This document shows, piece by piece, positions 1 to 13,080 of a stretch of DNA of 64,000 nt. This stretch comes from Cytidiella melzeri. Its lineage: Eukaryota; Basidiomycota; Agaricomycetes; Polyporales; Irpicaceae. A program made the position numbers and the translations under genes. The stretch lies in the NCBI GenBank assembly GCA_022592445.1, contig JABYQR010000023.1, forward strand, positions 62,001-126,000, in the 5' to 3' direction. Each line of letters opens with the position of its first letter. Position 1 is the first letter of the stretch. The notes beneath the pieces were generated by a model. It searched no databases and was not told the DNA's origin. It worked only from the letters and a program-made list of their open reading frames with translations.

Positions 1-597
1 GCAAGACAGAGTGGTTGTTTCAATTTTCTTGCCACATTGCAAACAAGATGGCATGAGAACGTACGAGTGTCTGCCTTTGGCACCAGGAACAAAATCACAC
101 CCTTCTCTGCAGCGAGGGTAGAAATCTCCAGATCCTCGTCCTTCTCGTTCTTCAGCGTCAGAGTGGGAAGAGTGTCCCCAATGTCAATAGACTTGAGTTC
201 TTACCAACGAATAACGTCAGCGTCGCTCGTCCTGTTGTAGAAAGCTGAGACAACCAACCTTCGGAAATCTTCTTAGTCTCAGGGTCTTCAGGATCTGCCT
301 CAGCAGCCTCTTCCTCTGCCTTTGCCTTGCTCTGTCACAAGAAAAATAGACAAAAACCCGAGTTGAGCATATATGCATATCTCACGAACAGCAAAAAGCT
401 TGTTTGAACGTGTGGAAAGGGCAATAACACATACACACCTTCTTCGCAGCAGGCTTCTCTGCAGGCTCTGCATCCACCGCCTCCTCTGCAGCAGGCCTTT
501 TGTTCGACGGTTTACGCGGCTTTGCAGCTGACTTTGGGGCCTCGTCCTTCTTGGGCTGAGCAGCTATACGCGTAGAACGTCTCTGAGAATCCGACAT
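1..597 (-). CDS. DOT5: Nuclear thiol peroxidase (peroxiredoxin Q/Dot5 type), 5' part only
   Basis: The window holds the first three exons (597-439, 331-259, 199-65); the rest lies beyond the left edge, which falls inside the next intron. The N-terminus is a basic, Ala/Lys/Pro-rich tail beginning MSDSQRRSTRIAAQPKK, followed by an acidic linker and the start of a peroxiredoxin fold (IDIGDTLPTLTL, then GVILFLVPKADT). The last motif immediately precedes the catalytic Cys loop in bacterioferritin-comigratory (PrxQ) peroxiredoxins. A basic tail in front of the fold is typical of fungal Dot5, a nuclear enzyme that reduces alkyl hydroperoxides using a peroxidatic Cys. The catalytic Cys itself is off the window, so activity cannot be judged. 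The identification rests on the PKADT motif and architecture. Confidence 0.85.
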
Positions 598-1243
598 TTT
601 ACCTTACAACAATACTCTTCACACTCCGAGAATCAACGAACCGCGGATGACGAAGGAAGGGGGGGGGGGGGTCCAAAGATGCTGGTAGGTGGGGGTTCGC
701 GTCCAACTTGGGCAAGGCACTGGCAAGGGCGATTTGCACCCACCGCTGCGTGTCGAACGTCTACTTATCGCCAATTTACAAGTCCGAACTAGTTTGACAC
801 CACTTCGTCGTGGGGCGAGAAAGGTGAAATGGCATTTTATCAGCTCAATTCCCACGAAATATATCGTAGCACATTATAGCACACTGCCAGCCTTCCGCAA
901 TCCCCTCGAGAAGTGAACATGACCTGGCCACATGGGGTTCGTGTGACATTCTACGCTAGCACGGCTGCACGGACTATGCATTGATCCTGAAGTAATAGAG
1001 TAAACGAAACCAACGAATGAGGCTCAGATGAAAAGCTGTGAGTACGTGGAATTCGACGGCGGTATATGTAGGGAAAGTCCGACATTGCCATAACAAATGC
1101 AGAGAAGACCAAGATCCTGGAGGGTGAATAAAGCCGTATGGTATAACTAATGATGACGGGGAATAAATATCTAGCTGATCTGCGCAGATGGACCAGATAC
1201 TAACTCGCTCGACAGATCTCTCCATGCCTAGAAGTCCAGCGTT
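598..1243. other. Intergenic; promoter side of the peroxiredoxin gene, with a 13-nt G run
   Basis: No coding signal is supported here. A homopolymer of 13 G lies at 659-671, about 62-74 nt upstream of the peroxiredoxin start codon (C-tract on the coding strand). The rest is the downstream flank of the leucine-rich-repeat gene. Confidence 0.5.
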
Positions 1244-4200
1244 TCAATTGACGTCTGGTACGGTAGGCAGCACGGGGAGACTCTCTTGAGTAGGAGTAGA
1301 GGGACTGCTGAGATTAGAAGATGACGAGCGCGTTCGACGGATATATGGCCTTGGTGGAGGCTTCTGAGAATCTACGGGTGAAGTGAGCAAGGGCGACGCC
1401 GGGACGTCTGCTCCTGGGATAACGTCTTCGAATCCTTCAGTCAGGGTCCGCGGAGGAGGCCGCTCTACCATGGCGTCCAACAGCTACATCACGCACAGTT
1501 GAGCAACAGACATGTAGAATCACGACAAGCTAGTATGATTACCTCCTTCCGTAGCTCCTCACTGTCATACTCCGTCTCCATTTCTTCCGGGGTCAACAGG
1601 ACTGCTCCCTTCCGGAAAATCTCCCCTTCTTCTGCTACCCAGCTTTTTGAGCTATCATGCTGGCGTTAGCATAGCATACCCATTTTTATACAACCCGACA
1701 CATACCGGTCTGTTGGCGACACGATGCTCTCTACGTCCTCTAGCACTGATGGCTCGAGATCCTGCTCTACCTCTGGGTCATCGAACGCAGGTCTCTCGAC
1801 GGTTGGAGTGAGAACAAGCTGAGGTTCCTCTGGCTCTGGCTCTGCTCGTTGCTTGCCTTTATCAGCCCGTGGAGTAACTGGTGTGTCCGGCTCCTCCTGG
1901 TCGAGAACCTTTCGAATAGGAGACGCATGTCCGTTGGCAAAGGTGACTCCATTCGACAGTCCCGCGATGTCAAGTCCAAGGCCCTTGATCATGAGATGTT
2001 TCAGATCCGGCCGTGGATCGTTCAGCCGTACGAGTAGACTTGTAATATCATCATGCAGAGCAAGCATCTCTTCCAACCTTCCAGCATCACTAGTTGCCTC
2101 AATGAGATTACTCAAAGAATTGAGTACTTCTCGCGAGCGTGCCATGAGATCTTCATGCGTATCCGGTGTCGCAGTCGGAGACACCAGTGGCGATGGAGTG
2201 CGTCCTAGCACTTCCTTTAACTCCTTCTTGCTAGACTTCGCAGCGTTGAGAACACCAACGACGGTTTCCTGTGTCATGGGAGCGTAATCAACGTCAGTCC
2301 GATCTTCTCCAATGGGAGTGAGCGATTTCGCGCCAGGAACCTGCGCTGCCACCTTTTTCTTGTCGTCCGCTCGGAAAGTCTTCGCGAGCTCGCTCTCCTC
2401 AATCATCACCCACACGCCCTTGCCCTGTCCCCGCCCGCTTGCCGTCTCGGACTTGGCTGCTTGTGTGGCCCGTTCTGCCTCTTCCGTGTTACGGACGCAA
2501 GTGTTTAGAATCTCCCGACACATCCTGTATGGCGAGGTCAGACACATCAGATATGGGTGACGTAAACTTACCGAGCTAACTCTTCATCCGCAGGAGGGAT
2601 GTTCAGATCCAAGCACCGCATAACATGATTTGCCTTCAGCCCCGAACTGAGAGCCATGACTCCTGCGACATCCAAGTTATTCATAGTCAGATCCAAATGC
2701 AAAAGCGATGTTGACTCCGGTAGGAACTCTGCGAGTGCGATAGCACCTAACGAGGTGAGACCAGTTGAAGACATGAAGAGTCGCTTGAGGGCATTGTTCA
2801 ACGTGAAGGCGGTTCGTAGAGATTGGACCTTAAGGGAAATGTGAGTCTCGAGACCACGAAGGAAGAATGAATAACATACTCCCTCAAGACCAGGACCACA
2901 GCACGGGTTCTTGCTCAGGTCCAACGTCTCGAGGCAACTGTTGTATTTCTGTTCCAATATATTTAGCCTGATATAACAGCAGCGGTGGGCATCCACTTAC
3001 CAATGCCTCCGCAACCGCCACCAGCCCTTGGACGTCCAACTTGTTCTCACTCAGGTTCAAGACCTTCAATGTCCTATTACGTTTCAACACTTGTGCAATG
3101 TAAGTTATTCCATTCTGCACAACACGAGGTCAGAAATTCCCAGCGATGCGCATTATCGACTTGCTTACCCGTATATCGTTCCCTCGCAGGTCCAAAGTCC
3201 TCAAAGCACCTAATCGGGGTAGAGCATCCAGGGCCCGGACCTTATCCAGCAGTGCAACACTGTGACCATGATCATGTTGTTGCTGTCCGTTTGTAACAGG
3301 CGGAGCAGAATGTCTAGCGGTCACTCCACCCTGCGCAGAAGATGCGATGATCGGAACGGGTTGTCCGCTTGATGATAGCGGATTGGTATTATTGGGACTT
3401 GCAATGCCTGAAGCAGCCGCTGCCGCTCGTCTCGCTCGAGAGATGTATGGTGTATATGTTGTTGGCGGGCCTGCCGCTGGATGACGCGGAGGAGGGAGTA
3501 TTGGTCCAGGACGTGGTGAAGGAATGTGAGGTGGAAGAGTTGGGCTAGCTATGACTGGTGTCGTGGGAGGTGACAGCAAGGTCGATGCGGTGCTAGTAGG
3601 ACTTGTCATTGTCGGCGACGAGGGAGAGCTATTCGTGGGGAATCGGTCGGGATAGTCCTTGATCATCAGGGCTACAGCCACCGCACCGCTCGCATTTATC
3701 CTGTTGTAGCGTAGCGATATGTTACGCAAACTTGAGGTTCGTACCGCATGTGCTAGCAGAATTTAACTGACAACGTGATAGCAGATCGAAGAGGATGTGC
3801 ACGAACCTAAAACATCGAGAACTTGCGGCTTCAACGCGCAATCATCGAGCCGTAGAGAAGTCAAACCAGAACTTGGTGCCTGAGGCAAGGCAGCTGCAAT
3901 GTATTCAATCGACTTCTTATCCAGAGTATTCTGTGCAACATCCAAGAACTGAAGACTTGTGGCCTACTGGGCGTTATGATATGATCAAGGGCACGCATTT
4001 CTAATCCATACCTTGCTAACATACGCTCCAACTACCTTGAACCCTGGAGCTTTCAGACGACGATTTGAAGCGACAGATAGGTATGTGAGAGACCCAGGTA
4101 TCAAGAGAGAGTGGAGCATCGGTTTCAATATCTAATACGATGGATAAGAACGCGAAGACCAGAAGGAGATCTCATTGGCACGTACATGCTCATCAAGGTC

Positions 4201-4834
4201 GCATTCCTTGAAGATCAGCTTGCGCAGGCCCCATTCTATCGTGAAAACGTCTGACAGCACAGACGCAGATCCAACTGTGAGTTGAACGCCTGAAAAGTCC
4301 ACTGAACGCGGATGGAGATGTCGAGCATGCTAGGAGCTAGACTGAGCAAGCACACCGACACGGTAAGACCCAAACACGTACCAAGAACGCAGCGGATATA
4401 GCAGGATCTGGGGTCTCCTCCCTCCCAACGCAACATTCGCGGAAGAACGACTCGACCTGGGGCAAAGGCCACCATACATCCTCCGGCGCCGTACTGTCCG
4501 CTGCAGCTGAGTTTCGTCGCACCACCCGCTTTCTCCTCTCGGCTTCCCGTTCTTCAATAGAGCGTTTCTCATCCTTCAAGAGTGGGGTCGAGGGCGGGTT
4601 AGTTGAGTAGATGGGGTAGACTGTCGTTAATTCAGGGAGGATGAAGTGAGCACGTTTCAACGTCTTTTCATCGTTACTGTCGCTAGATGATGCGAGGGTT
4701 TGCGTAGGTAGAAGTTTGGAGAGTCTCCCAAGCGAGAAGAATGATTGTTGAGGAGGTGGTGGTTTCTTTAGGATGGATTTCCCCGGCGTTGGGATCGTTA
4801 CAGCGGACGACGACGGTGATGGCGAGGAGGACAT
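1244..4834 (-). CDS. Leucine-rich-repeat (RNI-like) protein, PPP1R37 family
   Basis: Eleven exons (4834-4382, 4329-4186, 4131-4012, 3963-3807, 3752-3169, 3114-3001, 2948-2880, 2828-2572, 2524-1706, 1651-1543, 1483-1244) give 1021 aa with every phase consistent. The N-terminus has a SILK-type motif (GKSILKKP), a known protein phosphatase 1 docking motif. The middle carries ribonuclease-inhibitor-like leucine-rich repeats (LRNISLRYNRI, LKVLNLSENKL, LETLDLSKN, LLHLDLTMNNL). A Ser/Pro-rich insert of about 130 residues interrupts the repeats. The repeat block ends in a helix with MCREILNTC as in PPP1R37 proteins, and the C-terminal 400 residues are acidic and low in complexity. I infer a PP1 regulatory scaffold; no clean RVxF motif was seen, so phosphatase binding is not proven. 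Same strand as both neighbours, about 410 bp from the GST gene. Confidence 0.8.
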
Positions 4835-5243
4835 CTCTGCCTCATCTCGCGTTAAGTTCCTTCAGGCAAGTACTTGGTGACAGTGACTGGATTAATGGAC
4901 ACACGAGACGCCTATATATGGATATTGCGTGTAACGCTCTAGCTCGATAAGCCACTCTTCTTATCTAGTAACAAGGACTCACTACTACATGAAGTTACTT
5001 ATGTGAGGTCGCCATGTTCAGTAGATAAAATATAACCTCGTAATCTCATTCGAAAATTAGGGGTGTATGGCACAGGTACACGTGTATCAGAGCTACGATA
5101 GAAATAGTCAAGATTGTGATACTGAAGGGGGCTATGCCGGCGAAGCATTATTCTAGCAAGACCTAGGTACTTACAATAATGAACAGGGATCAGAGACATC
5201 AAGTACGAAATAATTTATGGAGATTTGAGAATGAGCGGGGTGA
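4835..5243. other. Intergenic, promoter of the LRR gene
   Basis: Spacer between the start of the LRR gene and the stop of the GST gene, both on the minus strand. Nothing else recognisable. Confidence 0.4.
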
Positions 5244-6102
5244 TCAATAGACATCCATGAACTCTTTGCATCGAGCCTTCAGCCTATCCCATCGGCCATC
5301 GTTCCAAGTGCGTACGCGAGCCCAGCCATCTCGAGGGGCTACCTGTTCGATCCAGATGCTATTCATCCAAGCTTCAGCGTTCATTGCGTAGTACAGACTA
5401 CGAATGTACTCACAGAACAGAGCACAAGGCAAAATCGGCGTAGGTGACATTCTGGCCCATGACCACAACGCCGTCTGCCGCAATATCGCCACGATTCTTG
5501 TCCATCATGGATGCCAGGAAGGAAAATTGGTCTTTAGCGGCACGCCACGCTTGCTCCCTCTCTTGCGGAGCAAGTTGGGGTTGGCCACCCGCACCGTGAA
5601 AATGCGCTTGACTCCGCTCGGGAAGGCGTTGATGACTAAGGGGGACGAGAATGGGAAGAAGCGGCTTTGCCAGCACTTCGTGGATGTAATGGACGAAGAG
5701 ACTTTGAAGGGCTCTGGAGCCTTCAGGGAAAATAGGTCGTGCCGGGTACGTCGACTCAAGATACTCAGCTATCTTTTCGGCACGAACTAGGACTGCTGGT
5801 CTAGTGTTCGGCCGAAGAGGGTCGACAATAACTGGAAGGGAGTAGACAGGCCTGCCATCGCTTCTCACAGACGACGGTTGAGCTCCGATGGTACGTAAAG
5901 TGGCTTCAACGTCACTGAATTCAATCCACACGGTACGGTAAGGAAGTCGTTTGTAATTCAGGATGAACCTGCATGAAATGACCACTGAGCTACTGCGTGT
6001 AAAGTATGGAAGAGTCGCGCACCTTATCCTCCAAATATTAGGTGACCAGGGTTGTGGGGTTGTAGAAGGTATATCGTAGAGGGTGATCACGTTTTGCGCC
6101 AT
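5244..6102 (-). CDS. Glutathione S-transferase, fungal FuA-like
   Basis: Three exons (6102-6026, 5968-5414, 5358-5244) encode 248 aa. The first 90 residues form the thioredoxin-like GSH-binding half: start MAQNVITLYDIPS, then FILNYKRLPYRTVWIEF typical of fungal GSTs, then the PVIVDP loop that binds GSH, then a RAEKIAEYLE helix. The C-terminal helical half ends NVTYADFALCS-IWIEQVAP and RVRTWNDGRWDRL, the closing signature of this basidiomycete class. The role is conjugation of glutathione to electrophiles or lignin-derived phenolics, presumably cytosolic since no targeting signal is visible. The splice at 5414/5358 places CSIWIEQV in register with family members. Substrate cannot be read from the sequence. 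Confidence 0.88.
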
Positions 6103-8874
6103 GGCAGGTGTGCTATTGAATTGCTGCTAGCCAACGATGGCCTCAGCTATACTTATACCCGAGGTCCCAGAGCAGATGCATATCAGCTCTCTTCAAAGCG
6201 CGATAACATGAAACTGACTAGTGTTGGTGAGTAGACCTCACGTCGCCGTACTGCGTAGTGGGAGGAGGCACGGAAGATGGTTAAATCCTTGATCTTACCA
6301 CCCGGACGGGCGCATTCCGAGCGTGGGGATCAAACAAGCGACGATGAATATTGGCCCTTGCAAAGACCAAGCCTCTCACGTCATAAATATGTGAGGAGAG
6401 GACGGAGGACGCCATCAGTCGCTCGAAACATTGAGCCGCGTTGCGAGAGGTCCTGTCTGGGCTGAGTGGTCTTAAGCCAACAGCCTATGGCCTCACCGGG
6501 TTTCGTATGGCTAGTCAGTGCGCATGTACCGCAAATGCCATCACGTAATAGCTGTTCAGGGAGTAAAGCACCGCTTGCATCCTCATACGGTTGACCAATT
6601 TGAACGTCCGCATTTTCCTTATCCGTCCGCAGGTGTAGTTGGATTGAGCGTCTAACGCCACACAGCCTTCAACGATGGATCAACGCCCGCTGACAAGGTA
6701 TTCCGGTTCGCGCGTAATCCCACCTAGTAGGTCGGTCTTGAAGGACGTGTGAGCTGATAGATAGGCTGCTAACATGGGACAAACTCACGAACGCTACTCT
6801 CACACCCACTATAGCTACAGCCTGTGAATCAACCAAGGTCACAGAAATCCGGCGTCCACTGACAAACTCCCTGCGTTGAGTCACGACACCGCCACAAAAC
6901 CGCACAATGGAGGCTTTGTCAATCCCGATGGCAGTGAATCCTGTGAGGCCTGTTTTGGAAATCTCCTGTCCAAAGAGTCGAACATACGTACTCTCACCGC
7001 ATGTCCCCGAAGACGAAAATGTAACACTCGCACTTAGAAGAATCCGTGATGCACCTTGTCGAGAGTAAACTAACAACTCGGAAGCCCGATTGCCACTGCT
7101 GAAGACCGCATATAGCGTGACGCTCGCCGTCAGTTATGCAGTACTGCACGCTAAATAACATCCTGCGACATGTAAGCTAGAGCATCCCAAATCAGCAACT
7201 GTCGGCACTTACATTGTGCCTGTTAGTGCTCAACATTGCAATCTGGATGAGCGAAAGCTTGGCCGAGACAGTACGTTTCAGCATATTGGCCCTTGACAAT
7301 GGACACCATTATTGCTGCTAGCGCATCTCTTGGGCCAATGGTGTTTGTTCTCCTACGGCAAAATCTGTCCTATGCAAACAATATGATAAAAATCGAACCG
7401 GCGCATCTAGATTCTTGCTAAGAACGTCGAAAACAACTGACAGAATACGCCTGTACTCCCAGGAACGTAATTAACCTCCGTCTCATTATGCATCATGGCC
7501 GGGGTGACCCTGTCCGGGAATGATGTTGGTGATCACAATGTATACACGGAGACAAAGAACTTACGACCGTCTGTGTCATCAGTAGCGTAGTTGAGTAATC
7601 TCTCGGGACGTCTGCCTCGCAAAATGATGACTCTGGGGGATGTCAGCAGTAACAGACACTAGGGGTCCTCGGACGTGTGATGAGTCCAGGAGCACCGCGC
7701 GGTAAAATGTAGTGAGGCGAATTATCTCTCTCTCCCACGACATCTGAGTCACCATAGGATACCGCTAGTAAACTTCTTTCGACCGACGTGATTTCGCACA
7801 TGTGATGATGGACTGCGTCGTGCTCATGTAAGACCAAGAAGCGGTGTCCGGGGCTAAACGGAAATATTCTGGGCCTTTGGCTGACAATCTGAATATCTGC
7901 GTCATCAAAAGGTTCAAAGATATAATTACCAGATCCAAGCCAAGGGCTTGATATCCCCGCGGTGCCGGTAAAGATAGCCAGCGGGCCTGGGCGCTTTAGG
8001 ACGAAGTTGTTTTGCTGGACCCTGATGTACAACTTGTGTACTGTGTGTACTGTTTGTTGAACACGCAAGAGTCAATAATCGGCGAGAGCTCGAGTATTAT
8101 GACGAGTACCTGCATGTACAGTCAAGTTAGTGATAGCATTAGGGAGCTAAACAGAATCTGGTCACATACGAAAGCTTCTGCCACGAGTAGACTGGATCCG
8201 GAGTGGTCAATAACGCGCGACTCCAGTATTGGTGTAAGTCGTAGCGAGGCCACCGATGAGCGGACCAAAAGCATTACTGGTCCAGCGGAAAGGGTCAGCC
8301 TCGTTGATCTCACATCAAGGCAATTTCAGTAGTCGGCTTAGTCACTGTATACGAGATTCAGTCCACAGCAAAATCTGTCATATCCCGCGGTACTTAGGTA
8401 TTGAGAATTTTGCGAGCGAAATTATGGCTAAAAGAGGGTTTGTAGGTCGGATCGTTTGGGAGTCTGCCACAAGCTAGCGTGGACGTGTTCCACAGGATCT
8501 GAGTATTGCCGTTGTGCGACTACTATACAAAATCCCTCGCGTTTTGTAGCCGGACGCCGAGTAGAGCATGCCAAGCACCGAGTATCGCCTCTGACCAATC
8601 CCATGGCCAACGTTGACACCAGAGCGTGTGTATGTCGGAGATGTCGATGTGAATTTGAGCGTTCAGAGCTGGCGTTGGGGGCAGAGGTAAATGGACATGC
8701 GGTGGTGAAGGTGTGAGTTCAAGCTGAGGTTGTGGCCAACGTCAGCGCGTCGGCACTGCTCCGGACCGCAGTGAGAGCGTCGGGGTTCATCGGGGTAATC
8801 TTACTTTCACCCGCGCACATATAAGCCCTTCTCCTGACCTCATCGCACACTCATCCGCAACCACCATCTTCACC
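6103..8874. other. 2.8 kb without a supportable gene; possible decayed minus-strand coding
   Basis: Two longer minus-strand reading frames (7076-6669 and 8068-7643) have protein-like composition but match no family I recognise and cannot be joined by plausible splicing. I cannot tell whether this is a lineage-specific gene, a pseudogene or non-coding DNA. The last 100 bp belong to the transaldolase promoter. Confidence 0.4.
8818..8825 (+). promoter_or_regulatory. TATA-like box of the transaldolase gene
   Basis: The motif CATATAAG lies about 50 nt upstream of the transaldolase ATG, with a C/T-rich stretch between, as is common for highly expressed basidiomycete genes. Confidence 0.5.
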
Positions 8875-10085
8875 ATGACCACATCCCTCGACGCTCTCAA
8901 ACAAACCGGCACAGTCGTCGTCTCCGACTCGGGTGACTTCGAGTGTGAGTGTCCCAGGCGGTTAGATGAGCATCGCAGACGATCTCATGCATGTCATTTG
9001 CAGCGATCGATGTCTACAAGCCCCAGGACGCTACCACCAATCCCTCGCTGATTCTCGCCGCTGCGAACAAGCCTGCGTACCAGCGTCTGATCAACAATGC
9101 CGTCGAGGCCGGCAAGAAAAAGGGCGGCGATATCGAAAGCCAGGTTAGCGCGGCTACCGACCGTCTGGTAAGTTGGAATGCAGTTCTTTCGCTCATAAAA
9201 TAATGCTAATTCATGAAACAGCTTGTCGAGTTTGGCAAGGAGATCCTTGCTATTATTCCCGGCCGTGTCTCCACCGAGGTTGATGCCCGCCTTTCCTTTG
9301 ACAAGGAGGGCACCAAGGCTAAGGCCAAGGAACTCATTGCTCTTTACGAATCTGTCGGTATCAAGAAGGATCGCATTCTCATCAAGATTGCGTCAACATG
9401 GGAAGGTATCCAAGCTGCCCGTGAGCTCGAGCGCGACGATGGCATACACTGCAACCTCACCCTCCTTTTCGGTTTTGGCCAAGCCGTTGCTTGTGCTGAG
9501 GCTGGTGTCACCTTGATTTCTCCGTTTGTCGGACGTGTAAGTGTATCTAATCACATCTGACCTGTTCGTAGTTAATCTCTTGCCATAGATCCTTGACTGG
9601 TACAAGAAGAACAAGCCAGGACCGGCTTATGCCGATGACGAGGACCCTGGTGTGCAGTCCGTGCGCAAGATCTTCAACTACTACAAGCAGCACGGCTACA
9701 AGACCATTGTCATGGGCGCTTCGTTCCGTAACGTGCGTATAATGCGTTCATCGACGATTATAGTCATACTTACTGCTATGATGATACTCCACAGACTGGA
9801 GAGATCAAGGCTCTTGCTGGCGTCGATTTCCTTACCATTGCGCCTTCTCTCCTTGAGCAGCTAAAGAACGACACTGCCCCGGTCCCCAAGAAGCTTGACG
9901 CAGAAGCTGCCATTTCCAGCAGCGAGAAGCTCGAGAAGGTTACTTTTGTCGACAACGAGGCGGAGTTCCGTTGGACTCTCCTGCAGGACCAGATGGCCTT
10001 CGACAAACTGCACGAAGGTATCAAAAAGTTCGCTGAGGACGGCGAAACCCTCAAGAGCCTGCTCCGCCAGAAGCTCTCTGCATAG
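8875..10085 (+). CDS. TAL1: Transaldolase
   Basis: Five exons (8875-8944, 9004-9167, 9222-9536, 9589-9732, 9795-10085) give 327 aa, the usual length of class I transaldolase. Landmarks: [10 protein letters not shown] near the N-terminus, [16 protein letters not shown], the active-site stretch [12 protein letters not shown] whose Lys forms the Schiff base, [32 protein letters not shown] and MGASFRNTGEI. The enzyme moves a dihydroxyacetone unit between sedoheptulose-7-phosphate and glyceraldehyde-3-phosphate in the non-oxidative pentose phosphate pathway, in the cytosol. The start is fixed by a short conserved N-terminus ([20 protein letters not shown]). A TATA-like box and pyrimidine tract precede it. 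All catalytic motifs are intact. Confidence 0.98.
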
Positions 10086-10342
10086 ATGTTCCCATCTTCC
10101 CCATTCGACTCCATAGATAATAGCAAATGTAGTATAACATAAAAGGAGATGAAACGGATGCACTAAATCATTGTAGTTTTATGCCAATATTCAAGTCACA
10201 GATTGCGCTCAATATGCCGGGTTCTGCCGGTCGGATAACCAAAGCCACAGTGGCGGAGTTTAATACGATAATGATTAGATCTGAAGTGAATCTCAAGCTT
10301 GAAAATTCACCAAGACCCTAGCCACAAGCACTCACATTCGAC

Positions 10343-12738
10343 ATGGCACAACAACGAAAAGCTCTTTGGGAAGCGGACTTGGACGAAGACTTCCATGATG
10401 TCGACTTGAATCTCGCGATTGGAAACTACGGTCAAAACGGTCTCTACGACGATGGTACTTTGCGCCCATCATCTTGCGCACAATTCATTGAGCATCCTTC
10501 CCCTCCATACAGCTGCCCAGCCGCGTATAGACGAAGCGACACTTATTGCTGTGCAGCAACAAGTTGCTCAGCAAGCTGCATTAGCGGCAATACCTGATCC
10601 TGTCAAGCGAGTGAGTAACCATGGTGGTTTATTCAGCGCATATCGCTCTAATGCGTACCCAAAGTTCATCATTCACTTCCACCAAGCCGTGCTAGACAAT
10701 AACCTTGGAGAAATCACAGTTGCATATGAGAGTGGATGGAATCGGTTGACGGAGAAGTTCTATGCGAAAACGGAATGGCCGGAGGCAGAGGTTATTGCGC
10801 CGCTTGTCAACGATGGTAAGTAGCAGCCGTCTTTGCCAGCGTCAAGGAGACTCATACTCCTTGTCTGCAGACCAAATATTCTTGATTCTCTACAGAGAGC
10901 TATACTACCGTCATGTATACTCTAGAATTCAACCAGACATCGACGATCGCTATCATTCATATGAGAACAGCTGCGAGCTGTTCAATTATCTTCTCAGTAC
11001 GTCTCTGATTGGATTAAAAATCCCAAGCACAGCTCAACTAACACTCGCAATCATCAGACTCGGATGGACCTGTACCGTTGGAACTCCCTGAACAGTGGCT
11101 GTGGGATATAATTGACGAATTCATCTATCAATTCCAGTCGTTCTGCGTATGGCGCTCCAAGGTCAAAGCAAAGACAGAGGAGGAGCTTATGGTTCTTGTC
11201 GATGGCAATCAAGTACGGCATTTGCTTGCAGGTCGTGCTCTTACTGATGGCGCTTCGACTTGCTAGGTCTGGAGCTCGTACAGCGTGCTCAACGTCCTCT
11301 ACTCTCTGATCCAAAAGTCAAAAATCAACGAGCATATAGTCGCTCTACAGGAAGGCAAAGGCAAGGATGAAATCAAGTAAGCTCAATGAGCACCCTCGTT
11401 TGACGTTGTGGTTGACTTTGTGAAATGAACAGTGAGATCGTAGGCGAATACGGCTCGCGCCCCCTTTATCGGATGTTGGGCTACTTCAGTCTTATTGGTC
11501 TCTTGCGGGTCCACAGTCTCCTCGGTGATTTCACGCTGGCTTTGAAGGTCATGGACAGTGTTGAGCTGAACCAGAAGGTATCCGAGCTTCTACAGATACT
11601 CGAAAAATATAGCTTACCAGCTTCCTTAGTCACCATTCACCCGAGTGACCGCTTGCCATGTGACGACATACTACTACGTCGGTTTTTGCTACATCATGCT
11701 GCAGCGTTACCCCGATGCTATTCGTGCTTTCGTTTCCGTGTTGAACTTTATTCTCAGAATGAGGCAATATCACACAAGAAGTTATCAGTATGACCAGGTA
11801 TGCCGCCGATCTTACGCCAGAGGAGCTTGAAGCTAATGTCAAGTGCAGATCAACAAAACCGCCGACAGGATGTACGCGTTGTTCGCTATCTGCAATGCTC
11901 TTTCACCAAGCCGAGTAGATGATAACATCCTCAACGTTACGAAGGAGCGTTATGGCGAACAGCTTGCAAAGATGTCCAGAGGGTAAGCTGTTCTTCCAGC
12001 TCTCCTTGATGAATTATTCTCAACATATGCCGTCCAGCGAGGAGGGTCTACCGGCATTCGAAGAGCTTTTTCTTTACGCCTGCCCGAAGTTCATTTCTGC
12101 AAACCCACCGCCGTATGAGGAAGCCGAGCTACTTCAGGCTTACATGGAAGATCCTCCTACCGAACCCGCTCAGCGACACTTGTCGTTGTTCTTGGCCGAT
12201 GTTCGCGCCAAGGCTCCAGTCCCCACCCTCCGTTCCTTCCTCAAACTCTACACCTCGCTCGACGCTAGCAAACTTGCCAACTTCCTTGACGCAGATGAAG
12301 AGGAGATGGTACAGCAGCTGATGGTGATGAAACGAGCGAGCAGGAGTGTCAGCAGGATGGAGAATGAGAAAGGTTTGCTTGGTGGACAGATCACTTCTAC
12401 GAGTGATTTGGACTTTGTGATCGATGAGGTAAGTCATAGGACCTCCTGCGTTGTAATGTTGAGATCGTTTGTTCACCCGTTTATGTTAGAACATGGTCAA
12501 CATAGCCGAGTCCACCGTCGGCAGACGTTATGCGGGATGGTTCATAAGGAGTACTGAGCATGCTCAACGTGTTCTAGACACCATCCGTCACGCGGCCCTA
12601 CCCATATCTACCATTAAGAGCGCAGCTCCAGCTCCAGCTCATTCCAAAGATACTCCCACCAATGCGACTGCCACCGTCAATCCATCTCGATCTGGTGGCC
12701 AGAGGGTAGCATGGGGAGCCTCGGTGAAGGCTGTATAA
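10343..12738 (+). CDS. eIF3l: Eukaryotic translation initiation factor 3 subunit L
   Basis: Eleven exons (10343-10454, 10513-10610, 10665-10815, 10871-10996, 11058-11212, 11267-11376, 11433-11577, 11630-11797, 11849-11982, 12038-12428, 12490-12738) give 612 aa. The central part is unmistakable: [88 protein letters not shown], and a C-terminal PCI region ending in [18 protein letters not shown]. The protein is a PCI-type component of eIF3, which organises the 43S pre-initiation complex on the 40S ribosome. The intron at 10611-10664 is 54 nt, a multiple of three, and has no in-frame stop, so its retention would add 18 residues. The Ala/Pro-rich tail after 12590 is variable. Convergent with the GH3 gene. 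Confidence 0.96.
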
Positions 12739-13080
12739 CTGTAAAGACAGTTCTGTATTTTGTCGCTCCGGCGCCGTCCTGTATCGGTAGAATCCTGTCT
12801 TGGGTTGTATACTGATGACCGGCGGACCCTCTTCAGTGTTTCATATGAGATTAATCACTGCACTTCCTTAATGCTGGACAATGTGTAATGCACGCTTCTG
12901 ACACACAGGACTGTCATTTGGCAGATGTAACCGCAACTCACAGAGGTGACTGAACCAGAGAGGTATATGTTGTCTTCTACATTATCCTGACGCACTACAA
13001 ATACATCCTTATCTTATTCTACTTGGCATCCAAGCCCCAGTTCCTTTCGCCCCGCACACAAGTCCTTATCCAACACCCTC
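12739..13080. other. Intergenic between convergent genes
   Basis: Shared 3' flank of eIF3l (plus) and the beta-glucosidase (minus). No further feature seen. Confidence 0.4.
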
